From Staphylococcus epidermidis (GTDB taxonomy: Bacteria > Bacillota > Bacilli > Staphylococcales > Staphylococcaceae), in the NCBI RefSeq assembly GCF_006742205.1, contig NZ_AP019721.1:496001-560000 (forward strand): 64,000 nt of DNA. Direction: 5' to 3'. Of the stretch, positions 17,529 through 26,379 are shown piece by piece. A model generated the notes under the pieces. That model was not told the DNA's origin and did no database searches. It was given only the letters and a program-made list of their open reading frames with translations. Positions within the stretch are counted from its first letter, which is position 1, and each line of letters begins with the position of its first letter. The position numbers and the translations under genes were made by a program.

Positions 17529-19208
17529 TTATTGATTTTGCTCTTGTCGATCGCGTTCTTTCCAATCTTTATGACGCGCTTTTTTGCGTGTTTTACGCAA
17601 TTTATCGCCCATTTTCTTATTCAACTTGTTTGCACGTTTGAAATAAATACTTTCAAAGTAACTTGTTGTACCAAGTTGATAGAAGATTAAAGCAACGATT
17701 ACAATGACTAAGAAATCCCATGGATAGTGAATCCAATTTAAGCCTTTGAACTCTTTACTTCCAATAAATGATAAAAATGCGAGAACAATAAGGTAGATAA
17801 TAATCCATAAGCTTCCGCCAATTTGTTTTTTAGTATTCTTCCAATTCATTTTATATTCATAGAAGAAATAAATAGGTAAACCTAAAATAATAATTAAAAT
17901 AACTTCTGCTGTTGTTGGCCACATTGCCCAATAGATAGCTAATGATGCTAAAACAAAGGATAAAGGTGCCATAAATTTTAAAATATTAGCTTTGAATGGA
18001 CGAGTCATTTTTGGTGCCATTTTACGTAATGAAATAACCGTAGTTGGACCAGTTAAATATGCAACTAATGTTGCAGTAGAAATAACCGCAGCTAGTGTAC
18101 CCCAGTCACGGAACAATGTCACCATAACCATGCTGATAATTGCATTAAATGCAATGGCAACACGTGGGATATTATACTTTTTATTAATTTTACCTAAGAA
18201 TTTAGGAATATGCCCATTTTCTTCCATAGCGCGTAACACACGTCCAGTAACGGCAACAAAAGAAACCCCAGTACCAAACGGTGACACAACTGCTTCCATA
18301 TAAAGTAATATTGCTAACCAGTTAAGACCTAATAAAATTGCCATATCTGCAAATGGAGAATTGAAATTGATACCGCTCCATCCATGCTCGTGCAACATTG
18401 AGCTTGGCATAGATGTAATGAACGTACTTTGTAAAACTATATATAATATAGCACTTAATGTAAGTGAGATAACAATCCCACGTGCGATGTTTTTCTCTGG
18501 ATTTTTAATCTCTGATCCCATGTTAATAATTGTCTGGAATGCATTAAATGAGAAGATAATTCCAGATGTTGTTGTTGCAGCAAAAATAGGTGCACTTCCG
18601 TAAGGCATAAATGTACCGATAGAGTGTCCATAATTACCTGTATCAAAACCGGAAACTAATAACATAATTATGGTTAAAATAGGGACACCTAATTTGAATA
18701 CAGAAATTAAACTTGTAAATGATGTTAATAACTTTACTGACCAATAGTTTAATAATGAAAAGATTGCAATAATGATGTAAACAGCAATCAAACCGTAAGT
18801 ACTGATTGAGCCATCTTTCATTAAAGATCCCATTGGTTTAGCCCAATCCCAAGGCCAAGAACTCATATATTGAACAGCAGACACAGCTTCAATGGGAATA
18901 ATTGTTACTAATGATACCCAGTTCGCCCATGCTGCAATAAAACCAAGTAATGAGCCGTGAGTATACTGTGCATAGTTGCTCATACCGCCTGATTGAGGGA
19001 ACATAGTTCCTATTTCAATATAGTTATAGGCAATCGTTCCAATTACTAAGAAACCGATAACCCAGGAAATAATGGCGGCTGGACCGGCCATTGAAGATGC
19101 CTCCCACGCTCCAAATAACCAACCTGATCCTATTAGTGAACCAAGACCAAGGAGGACGAGTTGAGAAAGACTTATCTTATTACTTTTTGATTTGCTATTA
19201 TTTTTCAT
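17529..19208 (-). CDS. APC superfamily amino acid permease (559 aa)
   Basis: A twelve-helix amino-acid/polyamine/organocation permease. Helix 1 has the unwound substrate loop GLGSLIGSGWLFG, followed by FPQSGGMSNYAQYTHG after helix 2. The C-terminal tail (from about residue 520) is strikingly basic and charged: KRANKLNKKMGDKL then KTRKKARHKDWKERD. The length exceeds the usual 450-500 residues because of this tail and a long C-terminal membrane part. The AAAGGAG site precedes the ATG at 19208. Substrate is unassigned; annotation as a GadC/YveA-like exchanger would go beyond what is visible. Confidence 0.82.
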   Translation of the reverse strand: MKNNSKSKSNKISLSQLVLLGLGSLIGSGWLFGAWEASSMAGPAAIISWVIGFLVIGTIAYNYIEIGTMFPQSGGMSNYAQYTHGSLLGFIAAWANWVSLVTIIPIEAVSAVQYMSSWPWDWAKPMGSLMKDGSISTYGLIAVYIIIAIFSLLNYWSVKLLTSFTSLISVFKLGVPILTIIMLLVSGFDTGNYGHSIGTFMPYGSAPIFAATTTSGIIFSFNAFQTIINMGSEIKNPEKNIARGIVISLTLSAILYIVLQSTFITSMPSSMLHEHGWSGINFNSPFADMAILLGLNWLAILLYMEAVVSPFGTGVSFVAVTGRVLRAMEENGHIPKFLGKINKKYNIPRVAIAFNAIISMVMVTLFRDWGTLAAVISTATLVAYLTGPTTVISLRKMAPKMTRPFKANILKFMAPLSFVLASLAIYWAMWPTTAEVILIIILGLPIYFFYEYKMNWKNTKKQIGGSLWIIIYLIVLAFLSFIGSKEFKGLNWIHYPWDFLVIVIVALIFYQLGTTSYFESIYFKRANKLNKKMGDKLRKTRKKARHKDWKERDRQEQNQ

Positions 19209-19388
19209 AAATACTCCTTTGTATATGTTGAATAATCAACAAAAATATTACGATATAATTATACGCTAGTTAAAACATTAGTCAAACTAAATTTTTGTAA
19301 TAATACAATTAATATTGTTTAATTAAATATCAATAAAAAACAAATATATAATATAAGAAGGTAATGCTTATTTAAAAGAGGTGTAGTA

Positions 19389-19672
19389 ATGAATAAACAA
19401 AAAATGAGCAAGTTGAGCAATTTTTAGCTAAAGAAAGCCAATGGCAAGATTGTTATAAATTTTTGAGAAATTTAATTTTTAATGAAACTGAACTTGAAGA
19501 AAATTATAAATGGATGCATCCTTGTTATACGATAAACAATAAAAATGCTGTGCTAATACATGGATTTAAAGGTTATGTAGCGTTGCTTTTTCAAAAAGGA
19601 GCAATACTTGAAGAAAAGTATCATACATTGATTCAACAAACTGAAAGACTACAGGCTGAAGCTGTCCCCTAA
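19389..19672 (+). pseudogene. ydeI-like DUF1801 gene, frameshifted and truncated
   Basis: The ATG at 19389 is preceded by GAGG but its frame stops after 12 codons. The next frame reads on as a clear DUF1801/YdeI-type protein (WQDCYKFLRNLI, NYKWMHPCYT, AVLIHGFKGYVALLFQKGA, LIQQTERLQ). One more A in the A6 run at 19399-19404 would join the two, so I infer a one-base homopolymer deletion. The 3' part of the family (about half of the protein) is replaced by an IS1272 end fragment that supplies the last codons (AEAVP) and the stop. The gene is therefore doubly broken. Confidence 0.8.
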
Positions 19673-19777
19673 GAAAGCGAGCCAACAATACGAAGTATTG
19701 TAAATAAAGAAGCCAGTAAATAAATTTATGAAAACTCATTTACTGGCTATTTTGCTAGGAATTATGTCCCAACCTTT
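19646..19777. mobile_element. IS1272 end fragment (132 bp)
   Basis: From AGACTACAGGCTG to TATGTCCCAACC this stretch is nearly identical to the right end of the two 542-bp elements at 50808 and 57020, ending in a decayed copy of their terminal repeat (TGTCCCAACCTTTC versus TGTCCCAGCCTCTCC). Only this end is present. It includes the inverted repeat CCAGTAAAT.../...ATTTACTGG, a likely hairpin. It lies between the broken ydeI gene and the convergent butanediol dehydrogenase gene. Confidence 0.8.
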
Positions 19778-19807
19778 CGTATAAAATGAACGATATTCTG
19801 TTTAGAA

Positions 19808-20860
19808 TTATTTTTGGTCACCATTTAAACGGACTAAAATTTTAGCTTGAGATTTATCGTTTACAAGTTGATTGAAGCCACTTTCAACAATATTATCTAA
19901 TTCAATTTGATCTGTTACGACGTCTTTAACATTTAAGCTACCGTTAGCGATTAAATCTATTGTTTGTTGGAATGTAGTTGGTGTATAAGCAATTGTAGTT
20001 GTTAACTTGACACCTTTATTCATTTGTAATAATGGATTGAATTCTACGGGATGACCGAAGATTGATACGATGACAGCAGTACCACGTGGACGTGTTACTT
20101 CAATAGATTGTTGTAAAGTAATACCTACACCAGCAACTTCAAATGACACATCTACACCGTTGTCAGTATGTTCATAAACCGTTTGTACTGGATCGACGTT
20201 ACCTGAGTTATACACGTGAGTCGCACCGACACTTTTAGCTTTCGCTAAACGTTCTTCTGATAAGTCAAAGACAAATATTTTACTTGCACCAGCAGCTTTT
20301 GCTGCAACAATAGTTAACAAACCAATTGGCCCAGCGCCAAATACTGCTACAGTATCACCGAATAATAATTCGCCTTCTTTAACTGCTTGGACAGCAACGG
20401 CTGTTGGTTCTACAAGAGCACCTTCTCGTGCTGAAACATTATCTGGTAGATGATAAACATTTGTTTCAGGAGCATTAGTAAACTCGGCAAATGCACCATC
20501 AGAACCTAGTCCTATAAATGAATAACCATCATACAAGTCAACATTTTCCGGCTTTTCTCTTTTAGACACTGTTGGATTAACTACCACACGATCCCCTTTT
20601 TTAAAACGTGATACGTCTTTACCAACATTTTCTACGACACCTGAAAATTCATGACCTAAAGTCACAGGTGCAGTTTGACCAAGTAGTGGGTCCGGTTGAT
20701 CAGTTGAAATAAAGATAGGTCCTTCCAAATATTCATGTAAATCAGTACCACAGATACCGGCCCAAGAGACTTTAACTTGCACTTCATTGTCTTTTATTGC
20801 TTTGGGTTCGCGATCTTCAACGCGTACATCCTTTTGTCCATACCATACTGCTGCTTTCAT
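19808..20860 (-). CDS. bdhA: (R,R)-2,3-butanediol dehydrogenase, zinc-dependent MDR family
   Basis: A medium-chain alcohol dehydrogenase of 350 residues. The catalytic zinc site is visible as Cys37 (GICGTDLHE) and His70-Glu71 (LGHEFSGVVE), with the NAD-binding FGAGPIGLL near residue 175 followed by an acidic strand end (FVFDLSEERL), favouring NAD(H). The structural-zinc cysteine loop is absent, as in butanediol dehydrogenases. It would interconvert acetoin and 2,3-butanediol, balancing NADH during fermentation. AAGGGG lies before the ATG. A palindrome matching Rex/Fnr-type sites lies about 130-150 bp upstream (20991-21008). Other sorbitol/threonine-type dehydrogenase activities are possible. 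Confidence 0.83.
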   Translation of the reverse strand: MKAAVWYGQKDVRVEDREPKAIKDNEVQVKVSWAGICGTDLHEYLEGPIFISTDQPDPLLGQTAPVTLGHEFSGVVENVGKDVSRFKKGDRVVVNPTVSKREKPENVDLYDGYSFIGLGSDGAFAEFTNAPETNVYHLPDNVSAREGALVEPTAVAVQAVKEGELLFGDTVAVFGAGPIGLLTIVAAKAAGASKIFVFDLSEERLAKAKSVGATHVYNSGNVDPVQTVYEHTDNGVDVSFEVAGVGITLQQSIEVTRPRGTAVIVSIFGHPVEFNPLLQMNKGVKLTTTIAYTPTTFQQTIDLIANGSLNVKDVVTDQIELDNIVESGFNQLVNDKSQAKILVRLNGDQK

Positions 20861-20990
20861 AATAAAAACCCCTTAAATATAAATTTGACTGTAAAATATG
20901 AATATCAGTCTTTAATGTGATGTAATAATTCTTATTACATTTTGAGCATAATACTAAACTGCTCTATTTTCAAGAGGACACTGACATATA

Positions 20991-21008
20991 ATGTGATATT
21001 TTTCACAA
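20991..21008. promoter_or_regulatory. Rex / Crp-Fnr-type palindrome upstream of bdhA
   Basis: ATGTGATATTTTTCACAA. The core is TGTGA-N6-TCACA with an all-A/T spacer. It differs at one position from the Rex consensus TTGTGA-W6-TCACAA and also fits a Crp/Fnr (ArcR-type) half-site pair. The position suits NADH-responsive control of butanediol dehydrogenase. Confidence 0.6.
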
Positions 21009-21126
21009 TATTATAAAAATTAAACTTTTAATTCATAGATAGTGAATCATTTGCATAAATAACCGTAGATTTCTTAATTTATAATTTTTTTAACATAGAA
21101 AAAATTATAAAAATTCTGTGAAAAGT

Positions 21127-21150
21127 GTTTATTTTCAACTCATTGGGTAT
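21127..21150 (+). promoter_or_regulatory. SigB-type promoter candidate for opuC
   Basis: GTTTAT-N12-GGGTAT, one mismatch from the staphylococcal/Bacillus SigB consensus GTTTAA-N12-15-GGGTAT, about 190 bp upstream of the opuCA ATG on the same strand. General-stress control of osmoprotectant uptake is known in related bacteria. Confidence 0.5.
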
Positions 21151-21349
21151 ATATTAATATCTGTCTCTGTTTTCATGTATAGCAAATTTATGGTTAATGT
21201 TTAAGACTATTAATTTAACGTAAAAATATATAAGCAAAGGCCTTTGTCTTTTGTTTAACTTTAGTCATTATTTGTTTAACAATTGCATCAGAGGTCTTTT
21301 TTTAGGTCATGGAACAAGACATTCTTTATATAGGAAGGGGAAAACAATT

Positions 21350-22606
21350 ATGTTAAGTATTAAAAACTTAACCAAGATTTATTCAGGGAATAAAAAAGCG
21401 GTAGATAATATTTCTTTGGATATTCAATCTGGTGAATTTATCGCTTTTATTGGGACGAGTGGTAGTGGTAAAACAACTGCACTACGCATGATTAATCGTA
21501 TGATTGAGGCGACAGATGGACAGATTATGATGAATGGAAAAGATGTCCGTAATATGAATCCTGTTGAATTGCGGAGAAGTATCGGTTATGTCATTCAACA
21601 AATTGGTTTGATGCCACATATGACTATTCGAGAAAATATTGTTTTAGTACCTAAACTTTTAAAATGGTCTAAAGAGAAGAAAGATGAAAAAGCTAAAGAA
21701 CTTATTAAACTGGTAGATTTACCTGAAGAATATTTGGATCGTTATCCAGCTGAATTGTCAGGAGGGCAACAACAACGAATTGGTGTTGTGCGCGCTTTAG
21801 CAGCTGAACAAGATATTATATTAATGGATGAACCTTTCGGTGCATTAGATCCTATTACACGCGATACATTACAAGATTTAGTAAAGGAATTACAACAAAA
21901 ATTAGGAAAAACATTTATTTTTGTCACTCATGATATGGATGAGGCTATTAAATTAGCAGACAAAATATGTATTATGTCTAAGGGAAAAGTCGTTCAATAC
22001 GATACACCTGACAATATTTTACGATATCCTGCAAATGACTTTGTTAGAGATTTTATTGGGCAAAATCGCTTGATTCAGGATCGTCCTAATATGAAATCTG
22101 TGGAAAGTGCTATGATCAAACCCGTCACTGTTAAAGCAGATGATTCATTGAATGATGCAGTAAATATTATGAGAACACGTCGAGTAGACACTATTTTTGT
22201 AGTCAATAATCAAAATAAATTATTAGGATTTTTAGATATTGAAGATATCAATCAAGGATTACGTGCGCGTAAAGAATTAATTGATACCATGCAAAGGGAT
22301 GTCTACAAAGTACATATCAATTCAAAGTTACAAGACTCAGTGCGTACTATTCTAAAACGTAATGTTAGAAATGTACCTGTGGTCGATAATGATGAACATC
22401 TCATTGGTTTAATTACACGTGCAAACTTAGTCGATATTGTGTATGACTCAATTTGGGGCGAAGAAGATTCTGATAGTTATGAGATCCCAAATGAAAGCTT
22501 AGATGAGAATAATCACGATTTACCACAAAATCAAACTGATACACGAACAAATATAAATGAAGATGTGAATGATTATCATGATGCTCAACATAGAGGTGAG
22601 GATTAA
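21350..22606 (+). CDS. opuCA: OpuCA: glycine betaine/carnitine/choline ABC transporter ATPase with CBS domains
   Basis: A 418-residue ATPase that energises osmoprotectant uptake. The N-terminal ABC domain has GTSGSGKTT, the Q-loop YVIQQIGLMPH, signature LSGGQQQR and Walker B IILMDEPFGALD. From about residue 255 two CBS domains follow (SAMIKPVTVKADDSL, then VYKVHINSKLQDSV...). In S. aureus the OpuCA CBS pair binds c-di-AMP, which restrains uptake; the domain is intact here. The acidic tail (residues ~385-418) is variable. The frame extends upstream to a TTG at 21251, but GGAAGGGG is spaced for the ATG at 21350. First of four tightly spaced genes. Confidence 0.93.
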   Translation: MLSIKNLTKIYSGNKKAVDNISLDIQSGEFIAFIGTSGSGKTTALRMINRMIEATDGQIMMNGKDVRNMNPVELRRSIGYVIQQIGLMPHMTIRENIVLVPKLLKWSKEKKDEKAKELIKLVDLPEEYLDRYPAELSGGQQQRIGVVRALAAEQDIILMDEPFGALDPITRDTLQDLVKELQQKLGKTFIFVTHDMDEAIKLADKICIMSKGKVVQYDTPDNILRYPANDFVRDFIGQNRLIQDRPNMKSVESAMIKPVTVKADDSLNDAVNIMRTRRVDTIFVVNNQNKLLGFLDIEDINQGLRARKELIDTMQRDVYKVHINSKLQDSVRTILKRNVRNVPVVDNDEHLIGLITRANLVDIVYDSIWGEEDSDSYEIPNESLDENNHDLPQNQTDTRTNINEDVNDYHDAQHRGED

Positions 22607-22608
22607 TA

Positions 22609-23244
22609 ATGAAAGCATTCTTACAAGAATACGGTAGTCAACTTTTATCAAAAGCAGTAGAACATTTTTATATTTCTATGTTTGCATTATTGTTAGCGAT
22701 TGTAGTAGCTGTCCCTTTAGGTATTTTATTATCAAAAACGCAACGCACAGCTAATGTGGTATTAACAGTTGCTGGCGTGCTTCAAACCATTCCTACTTTG
22801 GCTGTGTTAGCTATCATGATTCCAATATTTGGGGTAGGAAAAACACCAGCTATTGTTGCATTATTTATCTATGTATTATTACCAATTTTAAATAATACAG
22901 TATTAGGTGTTAAAAATATCGATAAAAATGTCATTCAAGCTGGTCAAAGTATGGGAATGACTAAATTTCAATTAATGAAAGATGTAGAAATGCCTTTAGC
23001 TTTACCACTTATTATTAGTGGTATTCGTCTATCAAGTGTATACGTCATTAGTTGGGCAACACTCGCAAGTTATGTAGGTGCAGGTGGACTTGGGGATCTT
23101 GTATTTAATGGATTAAATCTCTATCAACCACCTATGATTATTAGTGCAGCGATTGTTGTTACTTTATTAGCATTAGTTATTGACTTTATACTTTCATTAG
23201 TTGAAAAATGGGTTGTACCTAAAGGATTAAAAGTATCTAGATAA
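22609..23244 (+). CDS. opuCB: OpuCB: osmoprotectant ABC permease
   Basis: A 211-residue inner-membrane permease with the BPD-transporter fold. The ATPase-contact EAA-type loop reads NVIQAGQSMGMTKFQLMKDVEMPLA, and about five helices are visible. It starts two bases after the opuCA stop codon, with GAGG inside the end of opuCA, so translation is coupled. It pairs with OpuCD to form the channel and with the lipoprotein OpuCC for substrate delivery. Confidence 0.92.
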   Translation: MKAFLQEYGSQLLSKAVEHFYISMFALLLAIVVAVPLGILLSKTQRTANVVLTVAGVLQTIPTLAVLAIMIPIFGVGKTPAIVALFIYVLLPILNNTVLGVKNIDKNVIQAGQSMGMTKFQLMKDVEMPLALPLIISGIRLSSVYVISWATLASYVGAGGLGDLVFNGLNLYQPPMIISAAIVVTLLALVIDFILSLVEKWVVPKGLKVSR

Positions 23245-23260
23245 ATGGGAGGAATTGACA

Positions 23261-24205
23261 TTGAAGAAGTATCTTAACTATACACTGATTCTGATTGCAT
23301 TATCTCTCATCGTGTTATCTGGATGCAGTTTACCAGGCTTAGGTGATGGAAATGCTAAAGATGATGTGAAAATTACAACGACTGAAACAAGTGAAACTAA
23401 GATTATAGGTCATATGGAAAAATTATTAATTGAACATGAAACTGATGGAAAAATCAAACCGACGTTAATTGGTAACCTAGGGTCTAGCATTATTCAACAT
23501 AATGCGTTACAACGTGGAGATGCAAATATGTCAGCGGTACGTTACACAGGTACTGAATTGACGAGTGTATTAGCAGCTAAACCTACTAAAGATCCTGATA
23601 AGGCCATGTCTGAAACACAACGCTTATTTAAAAAGAAATATGATGAAAAGTATTATCATTCACTTGGGTTTGCGAATACATACGCATTCATGGTGACAAA
23701 AGAAACGGCTAAAAAGTATCACTTAAAAAAAGTATCAGACTTAGAGAAATATAAAGATGAACTACGTCTTGGAATGGATACCCAATGGATGAACCGTGCA
23801 GGTGATGGATATCCTGCTTTTGTTAAAGATTATGGATTTAAATTTGATAGTGCGCGTCCAATGCAAATTGGTTTAGTATATGATGCATTAAAAAATAATA
23901 AATTAGATGTAGCAGTTGGGTATTCAACAGATGGACGTATTGCAGCTTATGATTTGAAAATATTGGAAGATGATCGCAAATTCTTCCCGCCTTATGACGG
24001 TAGTCCACTTGCAAATGAACAATTAATAAAGGATAATCCAGAAATCGATAAGGCACTAAAAAAATTAGAAGGTAAAATCTCAACAGAAGAAATGCAGAAG
24101 TTAAATTATGAAGCGGATGGAAAAGGTAAGGAACCTGCAGTGATAGCTGAAGAATATTTAAAGAAACATCATTACTTTGAAGAAAAGAAAGGTGGTCATA
24201 AGTAA
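23261..24205 (+). CDS. opuCC: OpuCC: osmoprotectant-binding lipoprotein
   Basis: The extracellular substrate-binding component, tethered by a lipid on Cys22 (lipobox VLSGC). The mature part has the OpuAC/OsmF fold signatures TETSETKIIGHM, NLGSSIIQHNALQRGDANMSAVRYTGTEL and DVAVGYSTDGRIAAYDL. The start is TTG: GGGAGG at 23247-23252 is eight bases from the TTG at 23261, whereas the TTG at 23255 is only two bases away. A non-ATG start may lower its translation. Its stop overlaps the ATG of opuCD (TAATG). Binds glycine betaine, carnitine or choline-type quaternary amines. Confidence 0.92.
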   Translation: MKKYLNYTLILIALSLIVLSGCSLPGLGDGNAKDDVKITTTETSETKIIGHMEKLLIEHETDGKIKPTLIGNLGSSIIQHNALQRGDANMSAVRYTGTELTSVLAAKPTKDPDKAMSETQRLFKKKYDEKYYHSLGFANTYAFMVTKETAKKYHLKKVSDLEKYKDELRLGMDTQWMNRAGDGYPAFVKDYGFKFDSARPMQIGLVYDALKNNKLDVAVGYSTDGRIAAYDLKILEDDRKFFPPYDGSPLANEQLIKDNPEIDKALKKLEGKISTEEMQKLNYEADGKGKEPAVIAEEYLKKHHYFEEKKGGHK

Positions 24206-24900
24206 TGAAAGGTAATTTGTTACATTCAATCATCGAATATTACTCACTGAACTGGGCCTTTCTTCTAGAACTGTTCTTCAAACATCTATTAATGTCGGTA
24301 TATGGTGTGTTGTTTGCATGTATAATTGGAATTCCTATTGGTATTTTCATAGCCAAGTATAAACGTTTATCGTGGCCGGTAATTACAATTGCAAATATTA
24401 TACAAACTGTTCCAGCAATCGCTATGTTAGCCATACTTATGTTGGCTATGGGATTAGGACCAACAACTGTTGTTGTAACTGTATTCCTATATTCGTTATT
24501 ACCTATTATTAAAAATACTTATACTGGTATTGTAGAAGTTGATGAAAATATTAAAGACGCTGGTAAAGGTATGGGAATGACGGGGAATCAAATATTAAGA
24601 ATGATAGAGTTACCATTATCTTTATCTGTTATTATTGGTGGTGTTAGAATTGCACTTGTTGTTGCTATCGGAATAGTAGCGATTGGGTCATTTATCGGTG
24701 CTCCAACACTAGGTGATATTATTATTCGTGGTACAAATTCAACAGATGGAACAACATTCATCTTAGCAGGTGCCATACCAATTGCTTTAATAGCAATTAT
24801 CATAGATATAGGATTACGTTATCTAGAAAAACGTTTAGATCCTACTCGTAAAAACAAAAAAGATTCAATGCAAAAACATCAAGTACAAAAATTACATTAA
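24205..24900 (+). CDS. opuCD: OpuCD: osmoprotectant ABC permease
   Basis: Second membrane subunit of OpuC, 231 residues. The EAA-type loop is NIKDAGKGMGMTGNQILRMIELPLS and the membrane helices are well formed. It ends in a basic cytoplasmic tail (KRLDPTRKNKKDS). The start overlaps the last base of opuCC. The operon ends with the strong hairpin at 24988. Confidence 0.92.
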   Translation: MKGNLLHSIIEYYSLNWAFLLELFFKHLLMSVYGVLFACIIGIPIGIFIAKYKRLSWPVITIANIIQTVPAIAMLAILMLAMGLGPTTVVVTVFLYSLLPIIKNTYTGIVEVDENIKDAGKGMGMTGNQILRMIELPLSLSVIIGGVRIALVVAIGIVAIGSFIGAPTLGDIIIRGTNSTDGTTFILAGAIPIALIAIIIDIGLRYLEKRLDPTRKNKKDSMQKHQVQKLH

Positions 24901-24987
24901 TAGATATCAATAAACTTAATTAATATAAAAAGCATAGACAGTGACTAAAACAGAGATTATTTTAGTCAACAGTTGCTTATACATTAA

Positions 24988-25030
24988 CAATGCCTGGAAC
25001 ATTATTTTGTGTTCCAGGCATTGTTTGTTT
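24988..25030. terminator. Terminator after opuC operon (shared with lrgB)
   Basis: CAATGCCTGGAAC and GTTCCAGGCATTG form a perfect 13-bp stem around a 9-nt loop, followed by TTTGTTT. The flanking A/T content also suits the convergent lrgB transcript, which ends at 25082. Confidence 0.88.
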
Positions 25031-25081
25031 AACATATTAAGTTTTCAGGGGTATTTTAGATATATTTATAGTTTTGGGTAA

Positions 25082-25783
25082 TTATAATAAGATTGGAGCA
25101 AGTATAGGAACTACTGCTACAACAATAACGCCAACGATGACAACTGCAATACTTCCCATTGATTCTTCAGTCTCACCCAATTCTTTAGCTGCCGCGACAC
25201 CTAAAGTGTGTCCACTTGTCCCTAGTGCAAGTCCTCTGGCAATAGGGTTAGATATTTTAAATAATTTAACTATTTTAGCACCTAAAGCAGAAATGACAAC
25301 TGCATTTAAAATAACTGCGAGTGAGGTTAATTCTTTGACACCACCGATACCGTCAGATACAGGTAATGCAATTGCTGTCGTTGCAGCTTGAGGTAGCATA
25401 GATGCTATAATTTGATTGCCAAATTGGAATGTTATTGCAACAAGATAAATTAATAACAAGGCAATAATTGTACCAACAGCTATACCACCAAATATTTGTA
25501 ACCAATATTTTTTTAATACTTCGCGCTTGCGATATAAAGGAATCGCAAAGCATATTGTAGCTGGTTCTAGGAAGAAATTAATAATGTCGCCACCGATTTT
25601 ATAATTCTCATAACTAATTCCTGTCAATTTCAAAAAAGCAATACCTGCAACCATACTTACGAATAAAGGTGCTAGTAAAAAGAAACCATTCGTTTTTTTA
25701 TAAAAATAAGTCGCTATGACAAATGGTATTAATGATACTAATATCCCAAAATAAGGTGTATTAATTCCTAAATGTTCAATCAT
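25082..25783 (-). CDS. lrgB: LrgB, antiholin-like membrane protein
   Basis: A 233-residue polytopic protein of the LrgB/CidB family. Recognisable segments are [36 protein letters not shown] and [23 protein letters not shown] with the conserved His. With LrgA it restrains CidAB-driven murein hydrolase activity and autolysis, and in other bacteria the LrgAB pair imports pyruvate under LytSR control. It begins three bases after the lrgA stop, so the two are co-translated. Confidence 0.93.
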   Translation of the reverse strand: MIEHLGINTPYFGILVSLIPFVIATYFYKKTNGFFLLAPLFVSMVAGIAFLKLTGISYENYKIGGDIINFFLEPATICFAIPLYRKREVLKKYWLQIFGGIAVGTIIALLLIYLVAITFQFGNQIIASMLPQAATTAIALPVSDGIGGVKELTSLAVILNAVVISALGAKIVKLFKISNPIARGLALGTSGHTLGVAAAKELGETEESMGSIAVVIVGVIVVAVVPILAPILL

Positions 25784-25786
25784 TGC

Positions 25787-26245
25787 TTACCCTCCTACGT
25801 GACTTGTTTCTTCATTTTTCTCTTTAGAAGGGAAAAGTGATTTCGTCACTAATAATTGTGACGCAAAGCCAGTACAAATTAATAATAAAAGTGTTGAAAT
25901 AATAATAAGTAAAATAATTAAAATAGGGCTTTGCTTAAGGATTGGTAAAGAGTTAATGACTGAAATACCAGCTGGTACGAATAGGAATCCAATATTATTG
26001 GTTAATGCAGTTCCCACAGTCTCAACTTGACCTAATTTCACAATGCCTGTACACAATGCGATAAATAATAGTACAAGTCCAATTACTGAAGCTGGCATTG
26101 GAATAGGCATAAATGATTCAATAATTTTTGATATAAGTAAAATCACTGCAATCGTTAATGCTTGTTGAAAAATACTGTATTTCATTGACTTCTTGTTATC
26201 AACCGTTTTGTTTTTAACGAGATGCGTTTGTTCCAAAATAACCAT
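25787..26245 (-). CDS. lrgA: LrgA, holin-like protein
   Basis: A 152-residue holin-like membrane protein with four helices and the family core [17 protein letters not shown] and [15 protein letters not shown], ending in a charged C-terminus ([14 protein letters not shown]). It works with LrgB against cell lysis. The annotated ATG at 26245 lies only one base after GAGGGG, and an in-frame TTG nine bases later has better spacing, so the first three residues are uncertain. A -10 TATAAT (26271-26276) and a perfect cre (26279-26293) lie just upstream. LytSR is encoded immediately upstream. Confidence 0.92.
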   Translation of the reverse strand: MVILEQTHLVKNKTVDNKKSMKYSIFQQALTIAVILLISKIIESFMPIPMPASVIGLVLLFIALCTGIVKLGQVETVGTALTNNIGFLFVPAGISVINSLPILKQSPILIILLIIISTLLLLICTGFASQLLVTKSLFPSKEKNEETSHVGG

Positions 26246-26278
26246 TCCCCTCTGTTTTCTTCATGGTTACATTATAGA

Positions 26279-26293
26279 ATGAAAGCGGTTACT
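26279..26293 (-). promoter_or_regulatory. cre site in lrgAB promoter
   Basis: On the plus strand ATGAAAGCGGTTACT matches the CcpA consensus WTGNAANCGNWNNCW at every defined position. It lies directly upstream of a minus-strand TATAAT (26271-26276), in the -10/-35 spacer, where CcpA binding should interfere with lrgAB transcription. Confidence 0.7.
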
Positions 26294-26379
26294 ATAGATG
26301 TTTTCATAGCTCACTTACAAATATTTTAGGTTGAGGTGCACCATTTTAAAGGTGAAACTCATAAAGCATGATTTAAATT

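Larger units (their letters stand above)
20861..21349. other. Divergent regulatory region between bdhA and opuC
   Basis: A 489-bp AT-rich stretch without a gene. It holds the Rex/Fnr-like palindrome (20991-21008), a SigB-like promoter (21127-21150), a small palindrome CAAAGGCCTTTG (about 21236-21247) followed by TCTTTTG, and a long opuCA leader. An in-frame TTG at 21251 could extend OpuCA by 33 residues, but that extension is not family-like. Confidence 0.6.

Noticed and set aside
21251..21349. N-terminal extension of OpuCA from a TTG
   Set aside because: The extension is not ATPase-like, the TTG has no ribosome site, and a good site precedes the ATG at 21350.
23838..24233. 131-residue minus-strand frame opposite opuCC/opuCD
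   Set aside because: It lies inside the coding sequence of two clear genes on the other strand and its composition is that of an antisense frame; no ribosome site.
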